Program-made: the position numbers and the translations under genes
Notes under the pieces: generated by a model
Told to the model about the DNA's origin: nothing
Database searches by the model: none
The model's input: the letters and a program-made list of their open reading frames with translations, nothing else
Source of the DNA: Myxococcaceae bacterium
GTDB taxonomy: Bacteria; Myxococcota; Myxococcia; Myxococcales; Myxococcaceae
Reading direction: 5' to 3'
Assembly (NCBI GenBank): GCA_016793095.1
Contig: JAEUJQ010000090.1
Span: forward strand, 1 to 64,000
Length of the DNA: 64,000 nt
In this document: positions 40,194 to 47,953 of the stretch, one piece after another
Position numbering within the stretch: the stretch's first letter is position 1
How the letters are laid out: each line of letters begins with the position of its first letter

Positions 40194-42272
40194 CTACTGG
40201 TACGGGTCCTTCAGGTCTTCCGTCGGGTGGGCGTACGGGTCCTTCAGCTCGTCACCCTTCGGCTTCGACGGCCCCGGCCCACCGCCACGCTTCTTCTCGA
40301 GCTCGAAGCTGCGCGCCTCGTCGGCGAGCGGCACGGCCACCTTCTTCGTGAGCTCCTGGTAGCCCTTGAGCACGAACCTGAGCTCGACCACCGACTGAGG
40401 AGGACGCGACAGCACGAAGGGCGTGACGCCGAGCGACACGTCACCTTCGAAGACCTCGACGCCGTCCGGCTTCGTCTCGAGCGTCAGCTTGACGAGCTTC
40501 GGGGTGGCGTCCACGGGCGGCGGAGCGTCCACCTTCGGCGGCTCCACCTTCGGAGGCGGCTCGGCGATGGGCGTCACCACCTTCACCGGCTCGGGTTCAG
40601 GCCCGGACTGGAACAGGAGCACGCCCCCGCCCACCAGCAGCGCGACGACGGCCAGCCCTGCGACCACCAGCGGCGCCTTCGACTTCTCGACCGTCGGCGG
40701 CGGGAGCGTGTCCTCCAGGCCGGACGTCGGGACAGCAGCAGTGAGCGCCACCGGGGCTCCGGAGGAGGTGACGCGGACCGGGCTCAGCGTGTGCGGCGTC
40801 GCGGTGGACGGGAAGCGCCCCGACGTGCTCGCGGGCGGCAGCGGCGCCCCCACCTTGAGGTGCGCCTCGAGCGTCTCGAGCAGCTCGACGACCTTGTCGA
40901 GGTTCCCCGGCCGCACGTTCGGGTCCTTCTCGAGCATCTGGAAGATGAGGTCGTGGAGCGCCGCGGGGATGGTCTGCGCCAGCTCGGGCGGGAAGGGCGG
41001 CGACGGCTCCGTCACCTGCTTCACCATGAGGATGCTGGCGGTGTCGCCCTTGAAGGTCGGCGCGCCGGTGAGCATCTCGTAGAAGATGAGGCCGAGCGCG
41101 TAGATGTCGGTGCGCAGGTCCACCGCCACCCCCATCGCCTGCTCGGGCGACATGTACTGCGGCGTGCCCACCACCATGCCGAGCTGGGTCTGCCCGCCCT
41201 GCCCCGGTCCGGTGGAGACCTTCGCGACGCCGAAGTCGAGCACCTTCACGAAGTCCGGCTGCCCGGGCCGCTGCAGCACCATGACGTTCTCGGGCTTCAT
41301 GTCCCGGTGCACGATGCCCTGCGCGTGGGCCGCCGCGAGCGCGCGCGCCGTCTGCAGGCCGATCTTCACCATGCGCGGCACCGGCATCGCGCCCTGTCGA
41401 TGGAGCAGGCTCGCGATGGTGACGCCGTCGAGGAACTCCATCACGAAGTAGAAGCGCCCGTCGTCGGTCTGCCCGAAGTCGGAGATGTCGATGATGTTCT
41501 GCTGGCCGATGCGGCTCGCCGAGATGGCCTCGCGCTTGAACCGGTTGACGAACTCGGGGTCGCTCGAGAGCGCCGGCAGCATCACCTTCACCGCGAACTG
41601 CTTGTGCAGCTCGACGTGCTCGGCCTGGTACACCTCGCCCATGCCTCCGGCCGCCAGCTTCTTGATGATGCGGTAGCGGTCGGCGATGAGGGCGCCCTCG
41701 GGCAACACCGTGCGCGACGGGCTGAGGGTCTGATCATCCACGGCCGTCCCCGCGGGCACGTAGGCGCCGGAGAGCTTCGTCCGGTCCTCGTGGCTCGACG
41801 GGGCTGGCGGCGTGAGCTGCGGCAGGTTCACCTGGCTCGCGCGGACCTGGCTCTGCTTGCCGCTCGAGCGTACCGGTGGCGAGGCGAACGGCGTGGGGCG
41901 CTTCGCGGTGGCGTCCACCGGCACCGACGCGAAGGGGGTCGGGCGCTTCGCGGTCGAGTCGAGGCGCACTTCAGCCGGCCCTGCGGGGCGCACCTCGAGG
42001 TCGAGCTGCCCAATCCGCACCATGGCGCCGAGGGTGAGGGCCGACCTCGAGGTCTGCGTGCCGTTCACCCAGAGCAGGCCCTTGTTGGTGAGGTCGCGGA
42101 TCCACGGAACGCCCTTGCCGTCGAAGACGACCTCCGCGTGCTCCGGCTGAACGAGCCGCGCGTCGAAGCGCAGCGCGACGTGAGGCCCCGAGCCGATGGT
42201 GAAACGCTGGGAAGGAAAGGCAAAGCCCGGAGCTTCGGGCGCTCCTGGCATGGCGAACTCGAACGCGCTCAT
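40194..42272 (-). CDS. FHA-domain Ser/Thr protein kinase with transmembrane helix and PEGA domain
   Basis: A 692-residue membrane kinase starting at ATG 42272. An N-terminal FHA domain (about 15-100, RFTIGSGPHVALRFDARLVQPEHAEVVFDGKG) binds phosphothreonine. The kinase domain (about 199-460) has AAGGMGEVY, K in FAVKVML, HRDMKPENV near 322, DFGVAK and SPEQ. A transmembrane helix at about 540-560 leads to a PEGA domain (about 597-645, DGVEVFEGDVSLGVTPFVL) in the periplasm or cell surface. The extracytoplasmic part could sense envelope state. It is divergent from the MopE-type CxxCH gene and 21 nt upstream of the TPR/PEGA gene. Confidence 0.9.
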   Translation of the reverse strand: MSAFEFAMPGAPEAPGFAFPSQRFTIGSGPHVALRFDARLVQPEHAEVVFDGKGVPWIRDLTNKGLLWVNGTQTSRSALTLGAMVRIGQLDLEVRPAGPAEVRLDSTAKRPTPFASVPVDATAKRPTPFASPPVRSSGKQSQVRASQVNLPQLTPPAPSSHEDRTKLSGAYVPAGTAVDDQTLSPSRTVLPEGALIADRYRIIKKLAAGGMGEVYQAEHVELHKQFAVKVMLPALSSDPEFVNRFKREAISASRIGQQNIIDISDFGQTDDGRFYFVMEFLDGVTIASLLHRQGAMPVPRMVKIGLQTARALAAAHAQGIVHRDMKPENVMVLQRPGQPDFVKVLDFGVAKVSTGPGQGGQTQLGMVVGTPQYMSPEQAMGVAVDLRTDIYALGLIFYEMLTGAPTFKGDTASILMVKQVTEPSPPFPPELAQTIPAALHDLIFQMLEKDPNVRPGNLDKVVELLETLEAHLKVGAPLPPASTSGRFPSTATPHTLSPVRVTSSGAPVALTAAVPTSGLEDTLPPPTVEKSKAPLVVAGLAVVALLVGGGVLLFQSGPEPEPVKVVTPIAEPPPKVEPPKVDAPPPVDATPKLVKLTLETKPDGVEVFEGDVSLGVTPFVLSRPPQSVVELRFVLKGYQELTKKVAVPLADEARSFELEKKRGGGPGPSKPKGDELKDPYAHPTEDLKDPYQ

Positions 42273-42393
42273 GAACGGTTGGAACCTAGCATGTCGCCAG
42301 GCGTTCCGTCGGATCATCCCGGCTGACTTCGCGGGTGTTCACGACCGGAGGCAGTTGTCAGCGAGCCCTGCAGGGTCTTTGCTGCGCTCCCCC

Positions 42394-43635
42394 GTGAAGT
42401 CCACGCTGCTCCTCTTCTGTCTGCTCCTCGCCCTGCCGGTGTGGGCGCGCGGCGCCGGTATCGCTGCGAGCGGGTGTCAGGGGTGTCATGGGCAGACGGC
42501 GCACGCGGTGACGCTCGACGTCACTCCCACGCCGGTCATGCCGGGCGGCACAGCGACGGTGACGGTGACGCTGCGTGGCTCCGGCTCGAACGCGGGCCTC
42601 TACTTGACGGCGACGCGCGGCACCTTCTCGGTGCTGAGTGGGCAGAACACGCGCCTGCTCAACGGTGACGTCGTGCAGTCGTCTCCGAAGGGCGTGTCGG
42701 GCGGGCAGGCGACGTTCCAGGTGCAGTGGACGGCGCCGGCGATGGCGGGCGGGGCCGAGCTGTCGGCCTTCACGGTGCTGGGCAACGGCGACGGGCGCTC
42801 GGGCGGAGACTCGACGGGCGAGGCGCGCCGGCAGCTCGTCTTCGGGTGCGCGGGCACCACGTACTACCGCGACTTCGACGGCGATGGCGCGGGCAGCGCC
42901 AGCAACGGCACGTCGCTGGACTGCTCGACCCCGCAGGGCTTCTCGACGCGAGACGGCGACTGCGACGACTTCAACGCCACCGTCGTGCCCGGCGGCACGG
43001 AGCGCTGCAACGCGAAGGACGACGACTGCGACGGCATGGTGGACGAGGGGCTGTCGAACGTCTCCACCTGGCCTGACGTGGATGGCGACGGCTACGGCGA
43101 CCGGCGCGGGGCGATGGCGACCGGCTGCTCCTCGTCGGGCCGCGCGCCCAACGACCTCGACTGCGACGACCGGGACCCGAACGTGCACCCGGGCGTGAAG
43201 GAGACCTGCAACCTGAAGGATGACGACTGCAACGGCCGCTCGGATGACGGGGTGCGGGTGCGCTGCGGCACCGGGTGGTGCGAGGCGCTTGGCATCACCT
43301 GCGACCCGCTCTCGTGTCAGCCGGGCCGGCCGCTCACCGAGCGCTGCAACCTGCTCGACGACGACTGCGACGGCCAGGTGGACGAGGGCACGCTGTGCGC
43401 CGCGGGCCAGGCCTGCGTGCGCGGCGCCTGCGTCGTCACCGACGTCGAGGCGCCCGAGGCCGACGCCGGAGTGGCGCCGCCGGACCCGATGACGATGACG
43501 CCTGCGCCCACCCCGCCACCGGCGAGCTGCGCGACGGTGACGGGCCTGCTGCCGCTCGCCGCGCTCGCGCTGCTCCGTCGCCGGGGCCGGGCGTCCGCGA
43601 AGACCTCGAGCCATGGCCCTGAGCCGCGCGCTTGA
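42394..43635 (+). CDS. Exported MopE-type metal-binding repeat protein with CxxCH motif and MYXO-CTERM-like tail
   Basis: A 413-residue exported protein starting at GTG 42394 (VKSTLLLFCLLLALPVWARG). GCQGCHGQTAHAVTLDVTPTPVMPGGTATVTVTL near the N-terminus gives one CxxCH site and a beta-domain with the layout of the MXAN_6652-type anchored proteins. Three MopE-type Asp/Cys repeats follow (DGDCDDFNATVVPGGTERCNAKDDDCDG, DCDDRDPNVHPG, CNLLDDDCDGQVDEG), predicted to bind metal. The C-terminal CATVTGLLPLAALALLRRRGR is the hydrophobic and basic MYXO-CTERM-like sorting tail, though 14 residues follow it. Surface-anchored; role unknown. An in-frame extension upstream to 42196 lacks coding character. 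Confidence 0.78.
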   Translation: MKSTLLLFCLLLALPVWARGAGIAASGCQGCHGQTAHAVTLDVTPTPVMPGGTATVTVTLRGSGSNAGLYLTATRGTFSVLSGQNTRLLNGDVVQSSPKGVSGGQATFQVQWTAPAMAGGAELSAFTVLGNGDGRSGGDSTGEARRQLVFGCAGTTYYRDFDGDGAGSASNGTSLDCSTPQGFSTRDGDCDDFNATVVPGGTERCNAKDDDCDGMVDEGLSNVSTWPDVDGDGYGDRRGAMATGCSSSGRAPNDLDCDDRDPNVHPGVKETCNLKDDDCNGRSDDGVRVRCGTGWCEALGITCDPLSCQPGRPLTERCNLLDDDCDGQVDEGTLCAAGQACVRGACVVTDVEAPEADAGVAPPDPMTMTPAPTPPPASCATVTGLLPLAALALLRRRGRASAKTSSHGPEPRA

Positions 43636-43806
43636 AGGCCGACGGCGCGGGTTGTGCACGAAACCACCCGCGGAGAGCGCGGCCCTCCCGGGAGCGATGC
43701 CCGCAACCGCGAGCAGCACGGCACGGGTGCCGCTCGCGGGCGGAGCGTCGTGCCGCGCCGGCGCGAGCGCTGACATGAAGGCCGCGCGCCTCTCTGGAAC
43801 CACCGC

Positions 43807-44952
43807 ATGACCGGCGAAGCGCCTCGACAGCTGCTGGCAGCGATTGGGTCCGCGCTCGGCCTGGCGGGGCCGTACGCGCCTGACGAGTTCACCCGCGTGC
43901 ACGACGGCGTCGTGCGCGACGACGGCGCCGTGGCGTGGGTCGAGGAGCGGCGCGTCGGTGAGGACCGCGGCGGCTTCGTCGACTGCTCGCTGACGCTGAA
44001 GGCCGCGTGGGGCGGCGCGCTCCACCTCGAGGGCGAGCTGCCCAGCTACAACCCGTACTTCGGCTGCCTGGTGTACGGCCTCACGTGGACGGCGGACGAG
44101 CGGGTGGTGCTCGCCTACCACGAGAAGCACGCCGCCATCGTCAGCGTGTGGACGATGGCGGGCGCGGTGCGGCTGGTTCGCTGCGACCTCCACGACGTCG
44201 CAGCCCTCTCGAGCGACCTCGTCGTCTTCAGAAGCGACGAGCCCGGGCTGCTCCACGTGCTGCCCGTCAGCCCCCTCATCCTCGCCACTCCGCTGCCGGT
44301 GCCTGACGCGGAACGCGACTTCACCTTCACCCGCGACGGCTCGCTGCGGCACCGCGACGGCCTCGTGCGCCCGCCGTCCGTCGAGCAGCGCGCGCGGCCC
44401 ACCGACGCCCGCGCCTTCGTGGAGGCAGTGGTGGCGCGCCTGGCGCGCGAGGTGGCGGTGAGCCGCGAGGTGCTCGAGCTGCTCGCCGGCTCGTGCTGCG
44501 AGCCCTTCTGGGCGCCGGCGCCCACCGTCGCGACGTCCTACGCCGGCCTCTCGCGCCCATCCTACGAGCCGTCGCTGCGCCACTTCCCCGCCTGGCGACA
44601 CCGCTGGCTCCGCGTGCATGGCCGCGACCGCGAGGCCGACGCGCTGCTCGTCGCCTTCGACGCGCTCGAGCCCAGCGCGCCGCTCACCGGCTGGGACGCC
44701 TCCTGGACCGCCGGGCCTGGCGTCGTGGAGCTCGCTGCCCAGCACCTCTGCGCCTGCGCCTCCCGCCTGCGGCAGCTCTGCGCGACCGGCCGGCTGCCCG
44801 CGGGACGGCGCGAGCGGCTGTTCGACTTCCGCCCCCGAGCGCGCGGCGACCTCGCGAGGTTGCCCGCCTCGCTGCAGCGCGCGTACGCCGAGGTCGCGGC
44901 CTCGCCACCGCCGCCGTTCTCCGAGGTCAGCGAGCCGCCGTCTTCGGGGTGA
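43807..44952 (+). CDS. Hypothetical cytoplasmic protein
   Basis: A 381-residue protein without signal or transmembrane segments. It is rich in Arg, Ala and Trp. The first half has beta-strand character (GAVAWVEERRVGEDRGGFVDCSLTLKAAWGGALHLEGEL, TWTADERVVLAYHEKHAAIVSVWTMAGAVRLVRCD), the second is helical with several Cys. No motif or family recognised. It follows the MopE-type gene after 171 bp in which I see no other gene, and its 3' end overlaps the convergent M48 gene by 26 nt. Confidence 0.5.
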   Translation: MTGEAPRQLLAAIGSALGLAGPYAPDEFTRVHDGVVRDDGAVAWVEERRVGEDRGGFVDCSLTLKAAWGGALHLEGELPSYNPYFGCLVYGLTWTADERVVLAYHEKHAAIVSVWTMAGAVRLVRCDLHDVAALSSDLVVFRSDEPGLLHVLPVSPLILATPLPVPDAERDFTFTRDGSLRHRDGLVRPPSVEQRARPTDARAFVEAVVARLAREVAVSREVLELLAGSCCEPFWAPAPTVATSYAGLSRPSYEPSLRHFPAWRHRWLRVHGRDREADALLVAFDALEPSAPLTGWDASWTAGPGVVELAAQHLCACASRLRQLCATGRLPAGRRERLFDFRPRARGDLARLPASLQRAYAEVAASPPPPFSEVSEPPSSG

Positions 44953-45934
44953 GGCCAGCCGTGATGCGGGGGTCGAGCGCCACCTTCGGGTTCTGCTCCC
45001 ACCCGAAGTCCCGCCACGTCGACGACAGCCGCGCCTCGACGGCCTTCGTGCGCTCCGCCGGCAGCGGGTGGTTCGGGTAGACGCTCTTCGTGTCTGCCGG
45101 CAGCTTCGCGAGCAGCGCCCGGTACTCCTGCGGCTCGTACCCGGCGACGACGAGCAGGTCCGTCGCGAGCTGGTCGGCCTCGAGCTCGTCCTTCTGGGAG
45201 AAGCCCTTCGAGACGATGAGGTCGATGACGGGGTCGATGGCCTTCTCGAAGGCCAGCTTCGACAGCTTGTCACCAGAGACGATGGTGCCGGTGCGCGCGC
45301 GGCTGCCGTTGTTGGCGCTGATGTTGACGGTGCCGATGGTGCTGGCGCGCCCGGTGTCGGCGTAGCACTGCGCGGCCTTGCTGGTGCGGTAGACGTGCAG
45401 CGCGTGGCGCAACGTCACGTGGGCGACCTCATGCGCCAGCACGCCCGCGAGCTGCGCCTCGTTCTCGACCTGCTCGAGCAGCCCGGTGGTGACGAGCACG
45501 TAGCCGCCGGGCGCAGAGAACGCGTTGGGGACCTTCGAGTCGATGACGGCGAACGTCCAGGGAATCTCCGGGCGCGCGCTCACCCGCGCCACCTGGTGGC
45601 CCACCTCGGCGACCGCGAGGTTCAGCTGGTCGCTGACTGACTGGTCCGGCCGGGGCGCCACCGCGGTCGCGCCTGCGTCCGCCGGGGCTCCACCGTCTGC
45701 GCTCGCGAGCAGCGCCTCGGGCGGAGCGGGCGCCACCACGAAGCCTCCGCTGCGTGAAGCGAGCGAGAGGGCGAGGGCGCCGCCGAGGTCGCGCTCCTCG
45801 TCCCACCCCACCTCCGACTCGCCGATGCGCTTGCAGGCCGTGCTGCCGGGCAGGTGCTTCGACACGAGGGCGCACGTCGGCAAGGTGGCGAGCCACCACA
45901 CCAGCAACGGCCAGGGCGCGCGACGGACCGTCAC
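44927..45934 (-). CDS. M48-family zinc metalloprotease (copy 2)
   Basis: A 335-residue exported protein with GTG start at 45934 overlapping the SH3-like gene's stop by 4 nt (GTGA). Leader VRRAPWPLLVWWLATLPTCALV has a Cys near the end that could be lipidated. Motifs: NAFSAPGGYVLVTTGLLEQVENEAQLAGVLAHEVAHVTLRHA with zinc site HEVAH, and third-ligand segment ELEADQLATDLL. It shares these and the ending NHPLPAERTKAVEARL with copy 1 but has lost the coiled coil. Likely periplasmic, with a role in envelope protein quality control inferred from M48 homologues. Confidence 0.87.
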   Translation of the reverse strand: MTVRRAPWPLLVWWLATLPTCALVSKHLPGSTACKRIGESEVGWDEERDLGGALALSLASRSGGFVVAPAPPEALLASADGGAPADAGATAVAPRPDQSVSDQLNLAVAEVGHQVARVSARPEIPWTFAVIDSKVPNAFSAPGGYVLVTTGLLEQVENEAQLAGVLAHEVAHVTLRHALHVYRTSKAAQCYADTGRASTIGTVNISANNGSRARTGTIVSGDKLSKLAFEKAIDPVIDLIVSKGFSQKDELEADQLATDLLVVAGYEPQEYRALLAKLPADTKSVYPNHPLPAERTKAVEARLSSTWRDFGWEQNPKVALDPRITAGLTPKTAAR

Positions 45935-46506
45935 TTCTTCTTCCCCTTCTTCCCCTTCTTCACGGGAGGCGCCGGTGGCGGTGGCTCGGGGAGGGGCTCG
46001 CGCTGGGCCAGGCCGAGCCGGGCGGCGCGCTCATCGCTCTTCGCCTGAGTGATGGAGGCGTTGATGGCTTCGACGGCCAGCAGCCGCCGGGCCTGCTCTT
46101 CGAGGTTCTTCGACGACGCGTACCCGAGGGCGCCCTCGCCCAGCGCCTTGGTGGCTGCACCCGACGACTTGAAGGCCTTCGCGTCGATGGCGGCGCCGCC
46201 GGTGGTGAGGAACTCGGGGCTCGGCGCGGTCGGCCCGAGCGCCGCCTGGAACATGTAGCCCTTCACCGGCTGCTTCGAGGCGTCGAGCCACTCCACCTCG
46301 TGCAGTTGGCGGTTCTGCGCGGCGGCGCCCTTCCACGTCACCCGCGCGCCGAGGGGCAGCGTCGCGACCGTCTTCGCCTTGAAGTCCGGCGCCTCGAGCA
46401 GCTTCGCGTCGTGGGTGCGCACGAAGAGGGCGCCGCCCTTCGACACGGCGAGCGCCGTGGCCGCGGCCAGGGTGGTGACGAAGGCGAGACGGGTCAATCG
46501 ACGCAT
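45931..46506 (-). CDS. Secreted SH3-like domain protein (copy 2)
   Basis: A 191-residue exported protein (signal MRRLTRLAFVTTLAAATALA). It aligns by eye to copy 1 at 16907-17386: SKGGALFVRTHDAKLLEAPDFKAKTVATLPLGARVTWKG and AAIDAKAFKSSGAATKALGEGAL match the equivalent segments. Compared with copy 1 it carries an extra C-terminal tail rich in Pro and Lys (PPPPAPPVKKGKKGKKK). It overlaps its M48 partner by GTGA exactly as copy 1 does. The Ig-like lipoprotein gene is upstream by 52 nt. Confidence 0.7.
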   Translation of the reverse strand: MRRLTRLAFVTTLAAATALAVSKGGALFVRTHDAKLLEAPDFKAKTVATLPLGARVTWKGAAAQNRQLHEVEWLDASKQPVKGYMFQAALGPTAPSPEFLTTGGAAIDAKAFKSSGAATKALGEGALGYASSKNLEEQARRLLAVEAINASITQAKSDERAARLGLAQREPLPEPPPPAPPVKKGKKGKKK

Positions 46507-46558
46507 GCCGGCTTTCGGACTCGGCGACCGGAACGCGCCCAGCCACCTCGAGAGGGCA

Positions 46559-47941
46559 TCACGGCGCGACGGTGAGCGTCAACGTGCCGGCCCGCACGCC
46601 CCGGTAGTACGCCTCGATGGTGACCGGCCCGGCGGCCTTTGCCGTCACCTGGCCCGGCTCGACGTTGCTGACGGTGGCGATGGCGGGCGCGGTCGACTTC
46701 CAGAGCACCAGCGACGTCACGTCCTGCGTCACCGCGCCGAACGCCGCGGTCGCGCTCAGGGACAACGTGCCGCCCGGCATCAGCGCTCCGCCTCCGCCGA
46801 TGGTGACGCCGGTGAGCGCTGCGTCGGAGACGGTCGTGCTGGCGGTGCCCTCGACCTCGCCGAGGACGGCGGTGAAGGTGACGGTGCCGGGCGCGAGCCA
46901 CGAGATGGTGCCGTCGCGCGCGACCGAGGCGATGCCCTCGGGGTCGGTCGTCACGTCGTCCGGGCTCACCGGGAACTCGAGCGAGCCGTACGTGCCCACG
47001 ACCTGCAGTCGCGACGACTCCCCCTTCGTCGACGCCGTCATCGGGGCGGTCAGCTTGAGCGCCGACAGCGGCGCGGCGACGACGGTGAGCGGCAGCGTCG
47101 CGGTCTTCCCGGCCGCGACCGTGCGCGCGGCGCCGGTGAAGGTGAGCGTGACCGGCGTGTCGGTGTCGACGGCCGACGCGGTGACCGAGGCGCCGTCGAG
47201 GGTGACCGCCGTGTCGTCGGACGCCGAGACCGCGAAGAGCGAGGTGATGTCTTCCTGCATGCCGTTCGCGAACGTGCCGGTGACCGAGACGTGCACGGTG
47301 GCCTCGGACGGGAGCCGCGCCCCCGGGTCCGCCGCCGGCGTCACGGCCATCAGCGGCGTGTCCACCACGGTGACCTGCCGCGAGGACGTGCGCCCGTCGC
47401 GCGTGAGCGTCACCGTCGCGGTGCCGGCCCCCTCGCCCTTCACCTCTCCCGTCGCCGACACCGAGGCGATGCGGTCGTCGCTCGAGCCGAACGTCTCGTG
47501 CCCGTCGAAGTCCCGCCGCCGGTCATCCTCGGTGATGAGGACGCCGCTCAGCGCGCGGGTGACGCCGACCGGCAGGCTCAGCTCGCCCAGCTCGACGGCC
47601 ACCACGCGGCCCGTCACGATGACCTCGCTGCTGCCGCTCTTCCCGTCGAACGTCGCGGTGACGGTGGCCACGCCCGGTCCCTCGAGCGTCGCTTCTCCCG
47701 TCGCCGAGATGGTGAGCACCGAGGGCGCGTTGCTTCGCCACGTGGCCTCGCCGGTGACGTTGGTGGAGTCGGGGCCGACGATGCGCAGCGCGCCGAACTG
47801 CACGACGCCGCCAGCCTCCGTGCGCACGCTGCCGGGCACCACCTGCAGCACGTCGAGGCGGGGCACCGGGTCCCTCCCGGCGGGAGGCGTGCAGGCGCTG
47901 GCAGAGAGGACGAAGCCGACGAGGATGAGCGTCTTGTTCAT
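46559..47941 (-). CDS. Lipoprotein with bacterial Ig-like (BIG2-type) repeats
   Basis: A 460-residue predicted lipoprotein (MNKTLILVGFVLSASACTPP, lipobox SASAC). The rest is a string of Ig-like domains of about 85 residues with the BIG2 signature of W/S-x-S-x-x-x-x-V-A-T-V-x-x-x-G-x-x-x-A-x-x-x-G (SNAPSVLTISATGEATLEGPGVATVTATF, SDDRIASVSATGEVKGEGAGTATVTLTRDG, TAPAIATVSNVEPGQVTAKAAG). Such domains mediate surface adhesion or stalk functions. It sits directly downstream of the TonB-dependent receptor gene by 12 nt, so it may be its surface partner. Confidence 0.78.
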   Translation of the reverse strand: MNKTLILVGFVLSASACTPPAGRDPVPRLDVLQVVPGSVRTEAGGVVQFGALRIVGPDSTNVTGEATWRSNAPSVLTISATGEATLEGPGVATVTATFDGKSGSSEVIVTGRVVAVELGELSLPVGVTRALSGVLITEDDRRRDFDGHETFGSSDDRIASVSATGEVKGEGAGTATVTLTRDGRTSSRQVTVVDTPLMAVTPAADPGARLPSEATVHVSVTGTFANGMQEDITSLFAVSASDDTAVTLDGASVTASAVDTDTPVTLTFTGAARTVAAGKTATLPLTVVAAPLSALKLTAPMTASTKGESSRLQVVGTYGSLEFPVSPDDVTTDPEGIASVARDGTISWLAPGTVTFTAVLGEVEGTASTTVSDAALTGVTIGGGGALMPGGTLSLSATAAFGAVTQDVTSLVLWKSTAPAIATVSNVEPGQVTAKAAGPVTIEAYYRGVRAGTLTLTVAP

Positions 47942-47953
47942 GGCGGGCTCCCG

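Noticed and set aside
39315-42326. A 1003-codon open frame on the plus strand
   Set aside because: Antisense to the TPR/PEGA and FHA-kinase genes; composition dominated by Arg, His, Leu and Val and no recognisable domains.
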